The position numbers were made by a program, and so were the translations under genes. Positions 35,015-35,626 of a stretch of 35,626 nt of DNA are shown here, in pieces (within the stretch, counting starts at the first letter, position 1; every line of letters begins with the position of its first letter). The DNA comes from Bacteroidota bacterium (GTDB taxonomy: Bacteria; Bacteroidota; Bacteroidia; Chitinophagales; LD1), in contig CANJVG010000024.1 in NCBI GenBank assembly GCA_947478005.1, forward strand, positions 1 through 35,626. The letters are read 5' to 3'. Under the pieces are notes generated by a model. That model worked only from the letters and a program-made list of their open reading frames with translations, was not told the origin of the DNA and did no database searches.

Positions 35015-35626
35015 ATGCAGAAAATAATTGTCCTTCTTTCTCTTTTTGTTTTCACCACTTCGTTTACTCCGGTTGACAAACCGTTGAAGATTGCATTGCT
35101 AAAATACAATGGTGGAGGCGATTGGTATGCCAATCCTACCTCATTGCCCAATCTGGCCAAGTACTGCAATCAGAATTTAACGATGAATATTGAAACAGAT
35201 ATTCCAACGGTAGAAGTGGGCAGTGCCGATTTGTTCAATTATCCTTTCGTGCACATGACCGGTCACGGAAATGTGGTTTTCAATGAACAAGAGTTAGATA
35301 ATCTTCGCGCCTATTTAATTGGCGGAGGCTTCCTTCATGCCGATGATAACTATGGTATGGATAAATTCATTCGCCCGCAGTTAGACAGACTCTTTCCGGG
35401 GAGTAAATTGGTAGAACTACCGTTTTCGCATCCCATCTTTCATCAAAAATTTGATTTCACCAATGGTCTGCCCAAGATTCATGAGCACGATGGCACGGCA
35501 CCGCAGGCCTATGGATTATTCTATGAAGGAAGATTAGTAGCACTCTATACTTACGAATGCGATTTGGGCGATGGTTGGGAAGATCAGAGCGTTCATAAAG
35601 ACCCAACTGATGTTCGTGAGAAAGCC
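35015..35626 (+). CDS. DUF4159 domain protein, cut by the window end
   Basis: A frame of 204 codons runs from ATG 35015 to the last base without a stop. Signal peptide about 1-17 (MQKIIVLLSLFVFTTSF). The visible domain fits DUF4159: KIALLKYNGGGDWYANPTSL, VHMTGHGNVVFNEQEL, GGGFLHADDNYGMDKFIRPQ and the C-terminal DLGDGWEDQSVHKDP. The domain has a flavodoxin or class I glutamine amidotransferase-like fold by family description, and no enzymatic activity is established. It is exported and probably cotranscribed with rsmE. Only the last ~10-20 residues should be missing. Confidence 0.88.
   Translation, partial: MQKIIVLLSLFVFTTSFTPVDKPLKIALLKYNGGGDWYANPTSLPNLAKYCNQNLTMNIETDIPTVEVGSADLFNYPFVHMTGHGNVVFNEQELDNLRAYLIGGGFLHADDNYGMDKFIRPQLDRLFPGSKLVELPFSHPIFHQKFDFTNGLPKIHEHDGTAPQAYGLFYEGRLVALYTYECDLGDGWEDQSVHKDPTDVREKA

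Overview
The window is chromosomal DNA from a member of the Bacteroidota. Four things support this: the Alternative Complex III (act) plus cytochrome oxidase cluster in its typical order; two secreted proteins ending in type IX secretion (T9SS, Por) sorting tails; promoters of the TTTG-N19-TAnnTTTG type; and a leader-poor, Shine-Dalgarno-poor gene organisation. I cannot name the genus.

Layout. Bases 1-124 are the 3' end of a probable IS1595/ISXO2-like transposase cut by the window edge. Next come a six-copy 42-bp tandem array (233-484) and a small XRE-type regulator whose stop codon lies in the loop of its own terminator (647-1021). From one good promoter (1242-1272) a 14-kb unidirectional run reads actA-B-C-D-E-F, coxB, coxA, ctaB, two subunit III genes and a subunit IV gene, ending in a long perfect terminator at 15758-15798. 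This run encodes an electron path from menaquinol through ACIII to an aa3-type oxidase, plus the haem O synthase that feeds it. Three minus-strand genes for exported proteins follow (15.8-20.0 kb): an M23 peptidase with a T9SS tail, a double-Kazal/PKD protein with a T9SS tail, and a Bacteroidota surface-type protein without a tail.

A plus-strand set at 20.2-25.9 kb carries a YfcE-like phosphodiesterase, a split transketolase (N and C subunits overlapping by 4 bases), a natural fusion of a sugar-nucleotide epimerase with a polyprenyl-phosphate-type glycosyltransferase, and two methyltransferases. Tight spacing suggests one operon for a surface glycan or glycolipid. Housekeeping genes follow: guaB (minus), an alpha/beta hydrolase (plus) and parE (minus). 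The hydrolase and parE stop codons abut.

From 30.3 to 33.05 kb lies an accessory stretch between conserved genes. It has at least ten short perfect hairpins (several of the form nCCCC-triplet-GGGGn'), a small immunity-like gene, a ~138-nt fold-back element, an unrecognised 253-residue gene with an extremely C-rich coding strand, a 16-bp-stem terminator, and a twelve-copy 21-bp tandem array with 42-bp higher-order alternation. The window ends with a class C beta-lactamase-fold serine hydrolase (minus), rsmE (plus) and the start of a DUF4159 protein.

No rRNA, tRNA or CRISPR array was seen. The respiratory cluster is a known type of system. The less explained material is the repeat architecture (42-bp and 21-bp arrays, covarying mini-hairpins, fold-back element) and the glycan operon with its epimerase-glycosyltransferase fusion beside a split transketolase.
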